A stretch of 64,000 nt of DNA from Planctomycetaceae bacterium (GCA_015062085.1 SUVI01000001.1:1-64000), one strand, 5' to 3'; counted from the stretch's first letter, positions 49,030 through 58,608 are shown. Notes: a model not told the origin generated them from the sequence alone. Numbers and translations: made by a program.

Positions 49030-50067
49030 TCACTCGCTCAGTGCTTTGGCGATACCTGCTGCGCCGATGAATCCGGCATCTCCGCCAAGTTTCGCGAAAT
49101 CAATGATGGTCGTCGCCGAGCAGGTCGGAAGTGCACGGGCTTTGACTTCGTCGCGGATCGCCTGGATGAACGTGCGTCCAAGTTCCGACTCGTTTCCGCC
49201 GAACGTCATGGCGCCGCCGATGTAGATGGCGTCCGGGTCGATCGTGTGCATGAGCGTTGCAATGCCGATGGCAAGATACTTCGCCGTATCGAGGATGATC
49301 TGCATGGCGGCCGCGTCGCCTTTCTGCGCCTCTTCCGCAACGACTTTGGCTCCGATCGTGTCGAGGTCCGCACGGCGGGCAGTCAGGGACGTTGCGGCTC
49401 CGGAGTCGATGAGTTCCTTCGTTCGGGCAATGACGGCGGTCGCGCTTCCGTAGGCTTCATAGTGTCCGGGACGTCCGCAGCCGCAAATGCGCGCGTTCGG
49501 CGTTGTGTCGATGATGGCGTGTCCGTACTCGCCGCCTTGGGAATGCTCGCCGTCATAGACCATCCGGTTGATGATGATGCCGCAGCCGATGCCGGTCCCG
49601 AGGGTGAGGAGGACCATGCTGGTGATCGGTTTGTCCGTGCTCACGGCTCCGTCGGGCGTGAAGACGTTCTTTTTCGCGTCTTTTCCTTTTCCGACCCAGT
49701 ATTCCGCAAAAGCGGCCGCAGACGCATCGTTCGCAAATTCCACGTAGATCCCGCACGCTTCGCTCATCATGTCCGCGATCGGGCAGTACTTCCACTTTTC
49801 GCCAAGATTCGCCGTCTGGAGAAGTTTACGTCCCGGAATGTCCATCGGTCCCGCAGAGGCAAGCCCCGCTTTCGTGATGTCTGAGCGTTCCAGACCGGCC
49901 TTGGCCAAAATATCGTTCACTCCGTCCGCGACGCGCCGGCAAGCCGCTTCCGGACCTTCCTGAATGTGCGTCGGGACCGAGCCTTTCACGAGAATGCTGC
50001 CGTGTTCATCCAGGATCCCAATTTTTGTATTCGTGCCGCCAAGGTCGATACCGAGATAGTATTTCAT
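49030..50067 (-). CDS. ROK-family sugar kinase
   Basis: A 345-residue kinase. The N-terminal phosphate loop is in YYLGIDLGGTNTKIGIL. A sugar-binding Glu/His region with EYGHAIIDT is followed by a zinc motif variant, CGCGRPGHYEAYGSA, in which the third Cys is His. The ROK family includes glucokinases and N-acetyl sugar kinases acting in the cytoplasm. A glucokinase role is common but not proven. An inverted repeat lies about 70 bases upstream of ATG 50067, and the adjacent GH5-like gene suits sugar use. Confidence 0.85.
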   Translation of the reverse strand: MKYYLGIDLGGTNTKIGILDEHGSILVKGSVPTHIQEGPEAACRRVADGVNDILAKAGLERSDITKAGLASAGPMDIPGRKLLQTANLGEKWKYCPIADMMSEACGIYVEFANDASAAAFAEYWVGKGKDAKKNVFTPDGAVSTDKPITSMVLLTLGTGIGCGIIINRMVYDGEHSQGGEYGHAIIDTTPNARICGCGRPGHYEAYGSATAVIARTKELIDSGAATSLTARRADLDTIGAKVVAEEAQKGDAAAMQIILDTAKYLAIGIATLMHTIDPDAIYIGGAMTFGGNESELGRTFIQAIRDEVKARALPTCSATTIIDFAKLGGDAGFIGAAGIAKALSE

Positions 50068-50322
50068 GATACGTGACTCCAAAATTTTTTGTGGGCAGGA
50101 AAGTGCCTTCGGAAATGCAATCAAATGGGCCGTTTTTCATGTGCGTTCACCCTGCATGAAAATTCACCGGCCAGATACCGTTTATTTTAATCCAACTCGC
50201 AAAGAAGACAAGAGGTTTCCCGCATTTTTTCACAGATTTTCCGCAAGAAAACGGAAAATTTTACGAGTAAAGACGATTGGGGAAACTGAAAATCAAAATA
50301 CCGGCCTTCCGTAAAGAAAAAA
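50068..50322. other. Intergenic region between the ROK kinase and the small membrane protein
   Basis: No gene is supported here. It holds the inverted repeat listed above and, at its right end, the terminator-like palindromes. Confidence 0.35.
50128..50172. promoter_or_regulatory. Nested inverted repeat upstream of the ROK kinase gene
   Basis: TTTTCATG (50134-50141) and CATGAAAA (50155-50162), spaced 13 bases, lie inside an outer GGCCG/CGGCC pair. A repressor operator is one possible reading. Confidence 0.45.
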
Positions 50323-50350
50323 CGGATCCGAAAAAACGGATCCGAAAAAA
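50317..50350 (-). terminator. Terminator from two CGGATCCG palindromes separated by T6
   Basis: On the minus strand: TTTTTT, CGGATCCG, TTTTTT, CGGATCCG, TTTTTT. The two self-complementary octamers pair with each other as an eight-pair stem with a six-base loop followed by six T residues, just after the small membrane protein gene. Confidence 0.7.
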
Positions 50351-50407
50351 CGCTCCGCTCCGCCTTCAAAGGCCTTTTGGGAACACGAATGAAAGCAGAA
50401 ATCGATC

Positions 50408-50689
50408 TCACTTTTCTCGCGGGATGAAGATCCAGTGCATGAAACCGACCGTAGAAAAAGCAAGTAAAATGTAACCGATCTCATTGCGGATGGGGATCTC
50501 CTTTTCCGGAAATTTCAGCTCATCACCCGTCAGCGCCTCGATCCACCAGCGCTTCCTCTCGATCGACGGATCCTGTTTCGCAAGGATCTCCGTCCCCTGC
50601 GATGTGAGCGTCACGGACTTAAGGAAAAGGGTCTCCAGCCCCAGCAAAAGTAGAAAAACCGCCACAAAAAGCCAGATCTTTCGGAACAT
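50408..50689 (-). CDS. Small membrane protein, unknown function
   Basis: A 93-residue protein with an N-terminal hydrophobic helix (residues 5-20), a hydrophilic middle with SIERKRWWIEALTG, and a second hydrophobic helix near the C-terminus (IGYILLAFSTVGFMHWIF). The start is ATG 50689; a slightly longer in-frame start exists. I do not recognise the family. It lies between a ROK kinase gene and purT, with its own hairpin terminator. Confidence 0.55.
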   Translation of the reverse strand: MFRKIWLFVAVFLLLLGLETLFLKSVTLTSQGTEILAKQDPSIERKRWWIEALTGDELKFPEKEIPIRNEIGYILLAFSTVGFMHWIFIPREK

Positions 50690-50724
50690 AAAACCCTCTT
50701 TCGTCAAATTCTCACGAAGCCGTC

Positions 50725-50795
50725 AAACGCATGAAACGCATGAAACGCATGAAACGCATGAAACGCATGAAACGCATGAAACGCATAAAACGCAA
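50725..50795. repeat. 9-bp tandem repeat (about 7 units) downstream of purT
   Basis: AAACGCATG repeated six times and then degenerating, in non-coding DNA between the small membrane protein gene and the purT terminator. The frame MKRMKR it could encode has no supporting start. Confidence 0.9.
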
Positions 50796-50830
50796 AGCGC
50801 GTATCCTGACGCGAATTTCATGGAAAACAC

Positions 50831-50863
50831 AAAAAGACGCGCCGTCAGAAAAAACGGCGCGTC
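50831..50863 (-). terminator. Terminator of purT
   Basis: Minus-strand GACGCGCCGT/ACGGCGCGTC ten-pair stem with an eight-base loop and five T residues, shortly after the purT stop. Confidence 0.85.
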
Positions 50864-50874
50864 CGGATCGTTTC

Positions 50875-52056
50875 TCAGCAGGTCTTCACCTTCACCTTCA
50901 CCTTCGCAGCAGCGGCTTTCACGCGCTCGCGCAGAGCCTCAATATCCGCATCCGGCGCATCGTACGTTACCGCAACGCCCATGCGGCGCTTCGGACGAGT
51001 CGACGGTTTTCCGAAAATGCGAACATACGTGTTCGGCATCTGAAGCGCGTCTTCCACCCCTTCGTATTCAGCCGGATCCGGACTCGCTTCCGTCGCAGGA
51101 ATGACGGCGGATGCCCCCGCTTTCAGAAGCTGGATCTCTGTGATCGGCAGTCCCAGGATCGCGTAGAGATGAAGCTCAAATTCGTTGAGATTCTGTGTGT
51201 TCGCAAGCGTCACCATGCCAGTGTCGTGCGGACGCGGGGAAAGCTCGGAAAAGTAGACGCCCTTCTCGTTCGAAATGAAGAATTCGACGCCCCAAATACC
51301 ACAGCCCGTCAGAGCTGCCGTGACCTTTTCCGCCATATCCTGCGCAGCCTTGAGATGCTCCGGCTTCATCGGCATCGGCTGGAAACTTTCCTGGTAGTCT
51401 CCTCCTTTCTGAACGTGACCGATCGGAGGGCAGAAGAGCGTTTTGCCGCATTTCTGCGTCACGGTCAGGAGCGTGATCTCGTAGTCGAACGGAATGAATT
51501 CTTCCACGATCATCTCCACAATGTCGCCGCGGCTTCCGGAAATTCCGTACTCCCACGCACTGTCAACGTCTTCCGGACCGTTGATCTTCGACTGACCTTT
51601 TCCCGACGAAGACATCAGCGGCTTCACCACGCACGGGTACCCGATCTCGTTGACGGCATTCACGAATTCTTCCTTCGTCTTGGCGTAGAAGTATTTCGCA
51701 GTCTGAAGACCAAGGTCAACAGCAGCCAGATCGCGGATCGCACGGCGATTCATGGTAAAATTGACCGCGCGGGCGCTCGGAACGACGTGAAGTCCCTGAT
51801 TTTCCAACTCGTAAAGCCGTTCCGTACGGATCGCTTCGATCTCCGGAACGATCAGGTCCGGCTGATGCTTTTTCACGACCGCTTCCAGAGCGTCGCCGTC
51901 CAGCATACTGAAAACTTCACACTCATCTGCGACCTGCATGGCCGGCGCTCCCGCGTAAGAGTCACACGCAATGACGTACTGTCCCATGCGTTTGGCTGCA
52001 ATGACGAATTCTTTCCCAAGTTCACCGGAACCGAGAAGAAGGATCTTGTGGATCAT
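50875..52056 (-). CDS. purT: Formate-dependent phosphoribosylglycinamide formyltransferase
   Basis: A 393-residue ATP-grasp enzyme of purine biosynthesis that uses formate and ATP to formylate GAR (length equals the E. coli enzyme). The N-terminus is [23 protein letters not shown]-grasp segments include [17 protein letters not shown] and [14 protein letters not shown]. The end of the conserved domain is [24 protein letters not shown] precedes ATG 52056. Formate dependence is known for the family. Confidence 0.95.
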   Translation of the reverse strand: MIHKILLLGSGELGKEFVIAAKRMGQYVIACDSYAGAPAMQVADECEVFSMLDGDALEAVVKKHQPDLIVPEIEAIRTERLYELENQGLHVVPSARAVNFTMNRRAIRDLAAVDLGLQTAKYFYAKTKEEFVNAVNEIGYPCVVKPLMSSSGKGQSKINGPEDVDSAWEYGISGSRGDIVEMIVEEFIPFDYEITLLTVTQKCGKTLFCPPIGHVQKGGDYQESFQPMPMKPEHLKAAQDMAEKVTAALTGCGIWGVEFFISNEKGVYFSELSPRPHDTGMVTLANTQNLNEFELHLYAILGLPITEIQLLKAGASAVIPATEASPDPAEYEGVEDALQMPNTYVRIFGKPSTRPKRRMGVAVTYDAPDADIEALRERVKAAAAKVKVKVKTC

Positions 52057-52306
52057 AAAATCTCTCCAGAAATAAAAAAAACGCAACTCCCAAAGGAGAA
52101 CGCAGCAAACCAACACCGTCTTCCCGCTCAGTTCGGCACGATCGCACTGAACGGCCTGATGAATGACGAAAACCGACTGTATTTTACCCGGTTTTGAATT
52201 TCAGAAAAGGGGGAGGGGGAATTTTTTCCTAAAATTTTTCAATTTCTCCCATTTCAAGTCGTCTTTTGACGATTTTTCGTGCCGCGCGGAACAAAACAAA
52301 CAAACC

Positions 52307-52897
52307 TCAATCGGAAATCGAGATCTTAAAAGGAGGCGATTGCGAGGCAAGCGGTGCCCCGCTCCTCCTTAGTTTCTCGCCAGACTTCTGCATGATCTGA
52401 CAAAATTCCTGCTTTTCCCGAATGAGATTGAAATCCGACTCCTGCTCGACCAAGTCACGAAAAGAGGGATCCAAATTCAGACACCGGGCGAGACTCTGCA
52501 GGCACGACTCCGTCTGCTTTGCCAACGCATAATAGCACGCCAAATTGTAGAGGACCACCGTATTGTTCGGCTGGATCGAAAGTGCATTTTCAAGAGACTC
52601 GATCGCAAGATCACACCGGCCGACCCGCTTCTGGCACATTCCGATCAAAAGCCAGTAACTGATCTCAGTCGGTTCCAGCAAAACTGCCTGACCAAGCGGA
52701 TACAGCGCGTCGCGGTACTTTTTCAGATGGAAAAGTGCATAACCTTCCAAATAGAACAAATGGGACGTGAATCGCAGACGCAGCTCACTCGCTCGCCGGA
52801 TCTCTCCCAGCGCATGTGCAGGCATCTCCAACTCCAGGTACCCTTCTGCCCGAAGCGTGAATTTCTTCAATCGAATGGAATCGAACGAATCAGCCAC
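52307..52897 (-). CDS. Tetratricopeptide-repeat protein
   Basis: A 196-residue protein starting with GTG behind a strong AGGAGGGGG. Residues 35-145 contain TPR-like helix pairs (SHLFYLEGYALFHLKKYRDA, WLLIGMCQKRVGRCDLAIES, VVLYNLACYYALAKQTESC). No signal peptide is visible. TPR domains mediate protein contacts; the partner is unknown. It is separate from tRNA-Ser. Confidence 0.75.
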   Translation of the reverse strand: MADSFDSIRLKKFTLRAEGYLELEMPAHALGEIRRASELRLRFTSHLFYLEGYALFHLKKYRDALYPLGQAVLLEPTEISYWLLIGMCQKRVGRCDLAIESLENALSIQPNNTVVLYNLACYYALAKQTESCLQSLARCLNLDPSFRDLVEQESDFNLIREKQEFCQIMQKSGEKLRRSGAPLASQSPPFKISISD

Positions 52898-53121
52898 CTT
52901 TCCCCCTCCTCAGAAAATGATCCTCTTAAGACATTATACACGAACTGAAAAGAAACGCAATATTTTTTCACAAAAAAAAGGAAATTTCTGAAAATTTTCC
53001 AGAAAAACACAGCAGACCTCCATCAAAATCCGCAAATCCAAAATTTTCCAAACACTCAAACACGCAAATTACATTTAATTCACGTTCCGATCACATTCAA
53101 GATCTTCTTCAAATTTTACAG
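52898..53121. other. AT-rich intergenic region before the tRNA-Ser terminator
   Basis: About 220 bases with no supported gene. It likely includes the promoter of the TPR gene (minus strand). Confidence 0.35.
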
Positions 53122-53149
53122 AAAAAAAGCCCCGCATTTCCTGCGAGGC
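53122..53149 (-). terminator. Terminator of tRNA-Ser
   Basis: Minus-strand GCCTCGC/GCGGGGC stem (one G-U pair), a seven-base loop, then seven T residues, starting four bases after the tRNA. Confidence 0.9.
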
Positions 53150-53152
53150 CAG

Positions 53153-53237
53153 CGGATGAAGAGGGACTCGAACCCCCGGACGCTTTCACGTCAACGGTTT
53201 TCAAGACCGCCGCAATCGACCACTCTGCCATTCATCC
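53153..53237 (-). tRNA. tRNA-Ser (anticodon UGA)
   Basis: An 85-base cloverleaf on the minus strand. The acceptor arm is GGATGAA/TTCATCC. The anticodon loop CTTGAAA gives TGA, and the type-II variable arm is long. The discriminator base is G. CCA is not encoded. Confidence 0.95.
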
Positions 53238-53248
53238 AATTTCAGTTC

Positions 53249-53276
53249 ATTTTACCCGATTTTCTTTTTTTGTCAA
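53249..53276 (-). promoter_or_regulatory. Promoter of tRNA-Ser (TTGACA - 16 bp - TAAAAT)
   Basis: Minus-strand perfect TTGACA, 16 bases, TAAAAT, ending about 12 bases before the tRNA start. Confidence 0.8.
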
Positions 53277-53293
53277 GGGCAGAAATGCGTTTT

Positions 53294-54745
53294 CTACTCT
53301 CTTTCCTGCAAATTTTTCAGAAAATAGAACGTTTCTTCTGCCGCACGGTTTCCGCTCACCACCGCACTCTCCATCGTCGCAGGAAGCTGCGTCGCGGTCC
53401 AGTCTCCGGCAAGGAAAATGGAAGGAAACGGCGTCAGCATCGTCGGACGGGAATGCTCCATCCATGTATTGCATGAAAAAACCGCCGCGGGACAGCGCGT
53501 CGTCCGAAAATGCAGAAACTGCGCCTCTGGAAAAAGCATCTGAAGCTCCGCGCGCACCAATTGCTCAAGAGCCTGTGGTTTTGCGGAAACGCATCGGTCC
53601 GCGTCGCTCAAAAGCGCCTGATGGTAAAATCCGTTCCGGATCCGTTCTGCCGATGAGACTGAAGCGGTACCGGAGTGAGAAACCGCAGGAACTTTCTGCT
53701 GCTCAAAACCAAATGGCGGCCGAAAGATCCATTGGATCGTTTCCCGCGGAAGCACGAGATCCGGCTGCGGAAACAAAACGCGGTCCGTCCAGAAATGCAC
53801 TGCCGCGATCGTGCGCGGTTCAAAACGTTCCGGATGAAAAACATCCAGACTCACGAGTTCCGGAAGGAGTTTTCCAGCCTGAAACCACGGTACGGCAAGA
53901 ATGACGGAATCGGCGCGGAATTCCGAACGGGTCCCGTTTTTCGGATCCAGAACGAGAAGACGTCCTGGAACGATGCGCTGCACAGAAGTAAGACGGTGAA
54001 GACGGATCCCCATTTTCTCGAGAAACGGCGTCAGACCCCCGTCAAATATCTCGCGCAAAGGAGATTGCGGGATCCAGAAATGCCAGCCCTCTTTCGTCTC
54101 GAAAAACATTCGGCGAAAAACCGTCTTCGCGATGCCGGCGGAAACGTTCTCCATCTGGTCGCTGAATGCCGACAGGATCACCGGATCAAAAAAATGATTT
54201 AAGACCGGTGCCGGGCATCCAAGCTCTTCCAGCCAGGCATGGAATGTGCTTCCAGACGCAGGAGTGGACCTCTGGATCTGACGGCAGACTCCCAGAAGCT
54301 GCAGACGCTCCAGACGGCTCAAATGGCCAAGTCCCCAAAGCGCGGGAAGAAGATGGAACGGCTGCGGCAGGAAACGGGAATTCCGAAATGGAAAAAAACG
54401 AAGCGGTCCGGTACCTTCCGACGCTCCCGAACGCACGCAGAACGTCATTTCCGTCTGAAGTTTCCAGAAACGGAGCAGCTCCGTCCTCCGGAGAAACTCC
54501 AACATCGCCGTGCAGCAGTTCATCGTCAGATGCTGCGCACCGTCAAGCAAAACTCCTTCCTCCGAAAGAAACCGCGACGAAGCCCGTCCGCCGAGAAATG
54601 CCGACGATTCAAAAAGATGGATCTCCAACGGCATCGGCGTTCCATTTTTCTCCACATCTTTCGCGAGATCCCAAAGACGCACGGCAGCCGAGATCCCGGA
54701 AAGTCCGGCTCCAACGATGGCGACTGTGCGTTTGCTCTGGGACAT
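53294..54745 (-). CDS. hpnE: Hydroxysqualene dehydroxylase (squalene-associated FAD-dependent desaturase)
   Basis: A 483-residue flavoprotein. The N-terminal dinucleotide fold is VAIVGAGLSGISAAVRLWD, and LFESSAFLGGRASSRF is the second FAD motif. LDGAQHLTMNCCTAML and the C-terminal FLAGDWTATQLPATMESAVV complete the HpnE/desaturase pattern. In the hopanoid pathway, HpnE reduces hydroxysqualene to squalene together with HpnC and HpnD. Those partners are not in the window. The ATG at 54745 lies behind AGGATCTC. Membrane association is expected. Confidence 0.88.
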   Translation of the reverse strand: MSQSKRTVAIVGAGLSGISAAVRLWDLAKDVEKNGTPMPLEIHLFESSAFLGGRASSRFLSEEGVLLDGAQHLTMNCCTAMLEFLRRTELLRFWKLQTEMTFCVRSGASEGTGPLRFFPFRNSRFLPQPFHLLPALWGLGHLSRLERLQLLGVCRQIQRSTPASGSTFHAWLEELGCPAPVLNHFFDPVILSAFSDQMENVSAGIAKTVFRRMFFETKEGWHFWIPQSPLREIFDGGLTPFLEKMGIRLHRLTSVQRIVPGRLLVLDPKNGTRSEFRADSVILAVPWFQAGKLLPELVSLDVFHPERFEPRTIAAVHFWTDRVLFPQPDLVLPRETIQWIFRPPFGFEQQKVPAVSHSGTASVSSAERIRNGFYHQALLSDADRCVSAKPQALEQLVRAELQMLFPEAQFLHFRTTRCPAAVFSCNTWMEHSRPTMLTPFPSIFLAGDWTATQLPATMESAVVSGNRAAEETFYFLKNLQERE

Positions 54746-54934
54746 GAGATCCTGCCTTTGAATTCGGAAAACGTAACTCGATCTTTTTACTTAAGTATCG
54801 GCAGAAATTTGGCGTAAAATCAGAATTTTGGGCACCCCAGTTGAAATTTTGCCTTTTTGCCGCAGAATGAAGCGGCAGAATGAAGCGGCAGGATGAAAAA
54901 TGAAGACGTGAAACGGATCGGCAGCTGGCATGGA

Positions 54935-54998
54935 AAAAGAAAAACGGAAGAAACCAAAGCTCCGGAGTAGACCAGAACGTTTCATTTCTTCCGTTTTC
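54935..54998 (-). terminator. Probable terminator of topA
   Basis: Minus-strand AAAACGGAAGAAA/TTTCTTCCGTTTT stem of 13 pairs with a 31-base loop, followed by TTCTTTTTC. It lies just past the topA stop. Confidence 0.6.
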
Positions 54999-55017
54999 AC
55001 GCACACTCAGCGGTGGT

Positions 55018-57933
55018 TTACTCTTCCGCTGCGGCCTTTTTCACGGTCTTTTTCGCTGCTTTCTTCGTGACTTTTTTGGCGGCCTTTTTCTCAGTTTTTT
55101 TTGCCGTCGTCTTTTTTTCCGCTTTTTTCGTCGCCTTCTTCGCAGCTTTTTTCGTCACTTTTTTCTCGGTCTCCGAGACGTTTTCAGCCTCCTCCGATGC
55201 CTTTTTCGTGACTTTTTTGGCAGCTTTCTTCGCAGTTTTCTTCGCAGTTTTTTTCGTCGCTTTTTTTGCGGCTTTTTTTGCGGTTTTTTTCACTGCTTTC
55301 TTTTTCGCTGGAGCTTTTGCCGCACGGGCCGCCAAAAGTTCCAGAGCCTCTTCCAGAGTCAGCGCCTCCGGATCCGCCGTCCGCGGCAGCGACGCATTCG
55401 TGGTTCCATCCGTAACGTACGGTCCAAACCGACCCGCCATCATCCGGACATCTTCCTCTGTGACTGGAGATTTTCCGAGCACTTTGGCGGCCTGACGGGC
55501 AACTGCCGCTCTCTGCGTTCCGCCTCCGCGCCGATTCTTCGGCTGAGCCAGTATCTGGACCGCCTGTTCGAGCGTCACATCGATCGGAGAAACGTCATCC
55601 GGAAGAGACCGGGTCTCCTCATTCCACTTAACGTAGGGGCCGTACCGGCCATTCGACGCAACGATCTCGGCACCATCCTCCGGGTGAACGCCCAGAGTAC
55701 GCGGAAGCTGAAGGAGTTTTACGGCTGTCTCGAGGTCCACTTCTGCGGGATCCATCCCTTTCAGGAGTGACGCATTCCGCGGTTTTTCCTCGTCATCCGC
55801 GTCACCACACTGAATGTACGGTCCATAGCGTCCGACTTTGACGTAGATCGGCTTACCGGACTCCGGATCCATACCGAGCGGTTCCTCTCCCTGATGCGCA
55901 TTGGCAAGCAGTTCCAGACCTTTTTCGACCGTGAGTTCATCCGGCGCCATGGATTCCGGAATACTGACCCGAATTTCCCCCTGCTCCAGGAACGGTCCGT
56001 AGCGTCCGACACGCACATGAAGCGGCTCCCCGCCGTCTTCCGGTACGCCGATCTCGATCGTACTGATCTCCCGCGCGTCGATCTGGTCCAGCATATTCGC
56101 CAGAAGAGGACGCAAACCTGGGACAGTCTCCTTTTTACGTCCCGTTTGGGGGTCTGAACTCGGAGCTCCTGAGTGCGTTTCATCTCCAAAATAGAATTCC
56201 TGGAGATAGTCGATCCACTCCCGCTCACCGCGGCTGATCGCATCCAGATCGTCTTCCATTTCGGCAGTGAACTGGTAGTCGATCAGGTCAGGCAAGTGCG
56301 TTTCAAGCAGTTTGCAGACCGCAAAAGCGACCCACGTCGGAATCAGGACGTTCCCGCGTTTGAAGACGTAATTGCGCGCTAGGATCGTTTCGATGATGGA
56401 CGCATAGGTACTCGGACGGCCGATCCCCTTTTCTTCCAGCGTCCGCGTCAAAGCAGCTTCGCTGAACCGGTTCGGCGGCTGAGTCGTGTGGACTTTCGGA
56501 TCCAGCTCACGGCAGAAGAGTTTCTCTCCTTCCGCGACCGGCGGCAGGATGCGCTCACCGTCCGGCTCGTCCATTTCGTCAGTCCCTTCAATGTACGCAC
56601 GAAGGTATCCGGGGAACGTAATCGTCTTTCCGGAAGTGGTGAAATCTGCATCATCCAAACGCAGCGCGATCGTCTTGCGCTGACCGACAGCATCGACCAT
56701 CTGGCACGCCACGGTCCGTTTCCAGATCATGTCGAAAAGTTTGAACTCATCCGGAGAAAGGATGCTCTGGACCTCTTCCGGCATCTGAAATACCGTGCCA
56801 GCCGGACGAATTGCTTCGTGTGCTTCCTGTGCATTTTTAACCTTGGTCTGGTAGTGCCGCGGATGGGCTGGAAGGTACTCTTTGCCGTAGATCTTTCGGA
56901 CGAGTTCACGCGACGCATTGAGCGCTTCCTCGGAAAGAGCGGTCGAGTCGGTTCGCATGTACGTGATGTACCCGTTTTCGTAGAGGCTCTGCGCGACCGT
57001 CATCGTGCGGCGAGCCGTGAATCCGTACTTTCTGTTCGCTTCCTGCTGAAGCGTACTGGTGGTGAACGGCGCGGGGGGACGCTGGACGAAATCTTTATTT
57101 TCGACTTTCGTGATGACCGCTTCCGGAGTCTTTTTCAGACGCTCCAAAAGAGCCAAGACCTCCGCCTCCGTCATCTGAAGGCAGTCTTTGTTTTTCAGCA
57201 CTCCTGTGCCCGCATCAAAATCACGGCTTGCCGGGATCCGCCGACCGTTCACGGATTCCAGAGACGCGTGAAAATTCTGATTCTGTTTCGTCTCGAAAAG
57301 TCCAAGCAGATCCCAGTACGTCGCGCTTCGGAAGGCCATTCGCTGCCGTTCCCGATCCACGATCAGACGCACCGCGACGCTCTGGACTCTTCCTGCCGAG
57401 AGTTTCGGGCGGACTTTACGCCAGAGCAGCGGGGAAACATCGTATCCAAAAAGCCGATCCAAAATGCGGCGGGTCTCCTGCGCACGTACGAGCGATTCGT
57501 TGATCTGACGCGGATTTTCAAGCGCACTGAGGATCGCTTTCTTGGTGATCTCATGGAAAACGAGCCGATGGACCGGGACTTTCGGTTTCAAGACCTGGCA
57601 CAGATGCCAGCTAATGGCTTCCCCTTCGCGGTCTTCATCCGTCGCGAGGTAAAGTTCATCCGCTTCTTTCAAAAGCGACTTCAGTTTGTCGACCTGCTTT
57701 TTCTTTTCTTTCGAAACGATGTAGACCGGCTCAAAATCATGGTCAACGTCCACGCCAAGATACGCCCAATCTTCACCGCGGTATTTTTCCGGAAGCTCTT
57801 TTGCTCCCTGCGGCAGATCGCGCACGTGTCCGATACTGGCTTCGATTTCGTAATTGCTCCCCAGAAATTTGCGGATCGTTCGCGCTTTTGCCGGGGACTC
57901 GACGATGACCAGGGATTTGCTCATTGATTTCAT
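55018..57933 (-). CDS. topA: DNA topoisomerase I
   Basis: A 971-residue type IA topoisomerase that relaxes negative supercoils. TOPRIM glutamate in LVIVESPAKARTIRKFL and DxD in YLATDEDREGEAISWHL. The catalytic tyrosine is in NGYITYMRTDSTALSEEA. After the core come four GRYGPY-type repeats (topoisomerase C-terminal repeats) rather than CxxC zinc fingers. The last 110 residues are a Lys/Ala-rich tail (for example KKAAKKATKKTAKKTAKK), similar to eukaryotic and bacterial histone-H1-like sequences that bind DNA. Start: ATG 57933 or 57924. A 675-base non-coding region precedes it. Confidence 0.96.
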   Translation of the reverse strand: MKSMSKSLVIVESPAKARTIRKFLGSNYEIEASIGHVRDLPQGAKELPEKYRGEDWAYLGVDVDHDFEPVYIVSKEKKKQVDKLKSLLKEADELYLATDEDREGEAISWHLCQVLKPKVPVHRLVFHEITKKAILSALENPRQINESLVRAQETRRILDRLFGYDVSPLLWRKVRPKLSAGRVQSVAVRLIVDRERQRMAFRSATYWDLLGLFETKQNQNFHASLESVNGRRIPASRDFDAGTGVLKNKDCLQMTEAEVLALLERLKKTPEAVITKVENKDFVQRPPAPFTTSTLQQEANRKYGFTARRTMTVAQSLYENGYITYMRTDSTALSEEALNASRELVRKIYGKEYLPAHPRHYQTKVKNAQEAHEAIRPAGTVFQMPEEVQSILSPDEFKLFDMIWKRTVACQMVDAVGQRKTIALRLDDADFTTSGKTITFPGYLRAYIEGTDEMDEPDGERILPPVAEGEKLFCRELDPKVHTTQPPNRFSEAALTRTLEEKGIGRPSTYASIIETILARNYVFKRGNVLIPTWVAFAVCKLLETHLPDLIDYQFTAEMEDDLDAISRGEREWIDYLQEFYFGDETHSGAPSSDPQTGRKKETVPGLRPLLANMLDQIDAREISTIEIGVPEDGGEPLHVRVGRYGPFLEQGEIRVSIPESMAPDELTVEKGLELLANAHQGEEPLGMDPESGKPIYVKVGRYGPYIQCGDADDEEKPRNASLLKGMDPAEVDLETAVKLLQLPRTLGVHPEDGAEIVASNGRYGPYVKWNEETRSLPDDVSPIDVTLEQAVQILAQPKNRRGGGTQRAAVARQAAKVLGKSPVTEEDVRMMAGRFGPYVTDGTTNASLPRTADPEALTLEEALELLAARAAKAPAKKKAVKKTAKKAAKKATKKTAKKTAKKAAKKVTKKASEEAENVSETEKKVTKKAAKKATKKAEKKTTAKKTEKKAAKKVTKKAAKKTVKKAAAEE

Positions 57934-58608
57934 CTTTGGATCTTTGAGTGAATGTTTTCAAAGGAGGAGGGGTTTCCGTATTTCCTGCTGGGGAGACGAG
58001 GTTTCGTTCGCTCCGCGTGACTGACCGCCAACTCCTCTTTAAGTTTACGTTTGGAGGTAAAGTACTTCCGATTCCGTTCCATCCCGCTTACCGAGCGGGG
58101 GCCATACCACTGAGTTTCCCGATCGCGGCGCGGAACACCAAGATGCACAGGCGCACTCCGGCACTCTCCGGAAATTTTCCCCAAACGGCATGGAACCGGC
58201 ACAGTACTAAAAATTTAAGTCTTCAAAATCCCAATTATTCCAAATTTCTGGATTCACGCAAGAGGGATTTTTAATTTTTTCCCAAAAAATTGGAAATTTT
58301 ATCGAATTTTTGCGTCGGCAGCAGGATTTTTGGCAAACGAGGGCTCTTTCACCTCCTGCTGGATGACGCACAGGAACTTTTCATTTTACGGAAAATCGGC
58401 AAATTTAGTTTTCCGAAAAAAAAGATCTGGGACCATTTCGTAAGATCTGCCGGCTCACACCCTTGAGGAAAATGAAAGTTTTTCTGGCATTTTGCCGATG
58501 AACGAAACGTTCCGCGAAATTTTTTATTTGCGTGCTTTTCCCGGAAGATCAGGAACTTTCCGCTTGAAGAAAAGGACGTTTTTCGTATTTTTCGACGCAG
58601 GCGCACCC
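57934..58608. other. Long intergenic region upstream of topA with a GC-rich structured segment
   Basis: About 675 bases between divergent genes. The part at 57957-58215 is GC-rich against AT-rich surroundings and holds perfect hairpins such as CCCGCT-TACCG-AGCGGG at 58083-58099. Open frames exist there on both strands, but neither has a recognisable product. The part from 58216 to 58490 is AT-rich and featureless. It may hold a leader or small RNA for topA. Confidence 0.4.

Noticed and set aside
57930..58202. A 90-codon frame on the minus strand just upstream of topA
   Set aside because: The product shows no recognisable motif, the plus strand is open over the same region, and it overlaps the topA start. 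It is more likely an RNA leader or chance frame.
57957..58215. Cobalamin riboswitch or other known RNA in the topA leader
   Set aside because: No B12 box or other conserved riboswitch core was found by eye; only generic hairpins.
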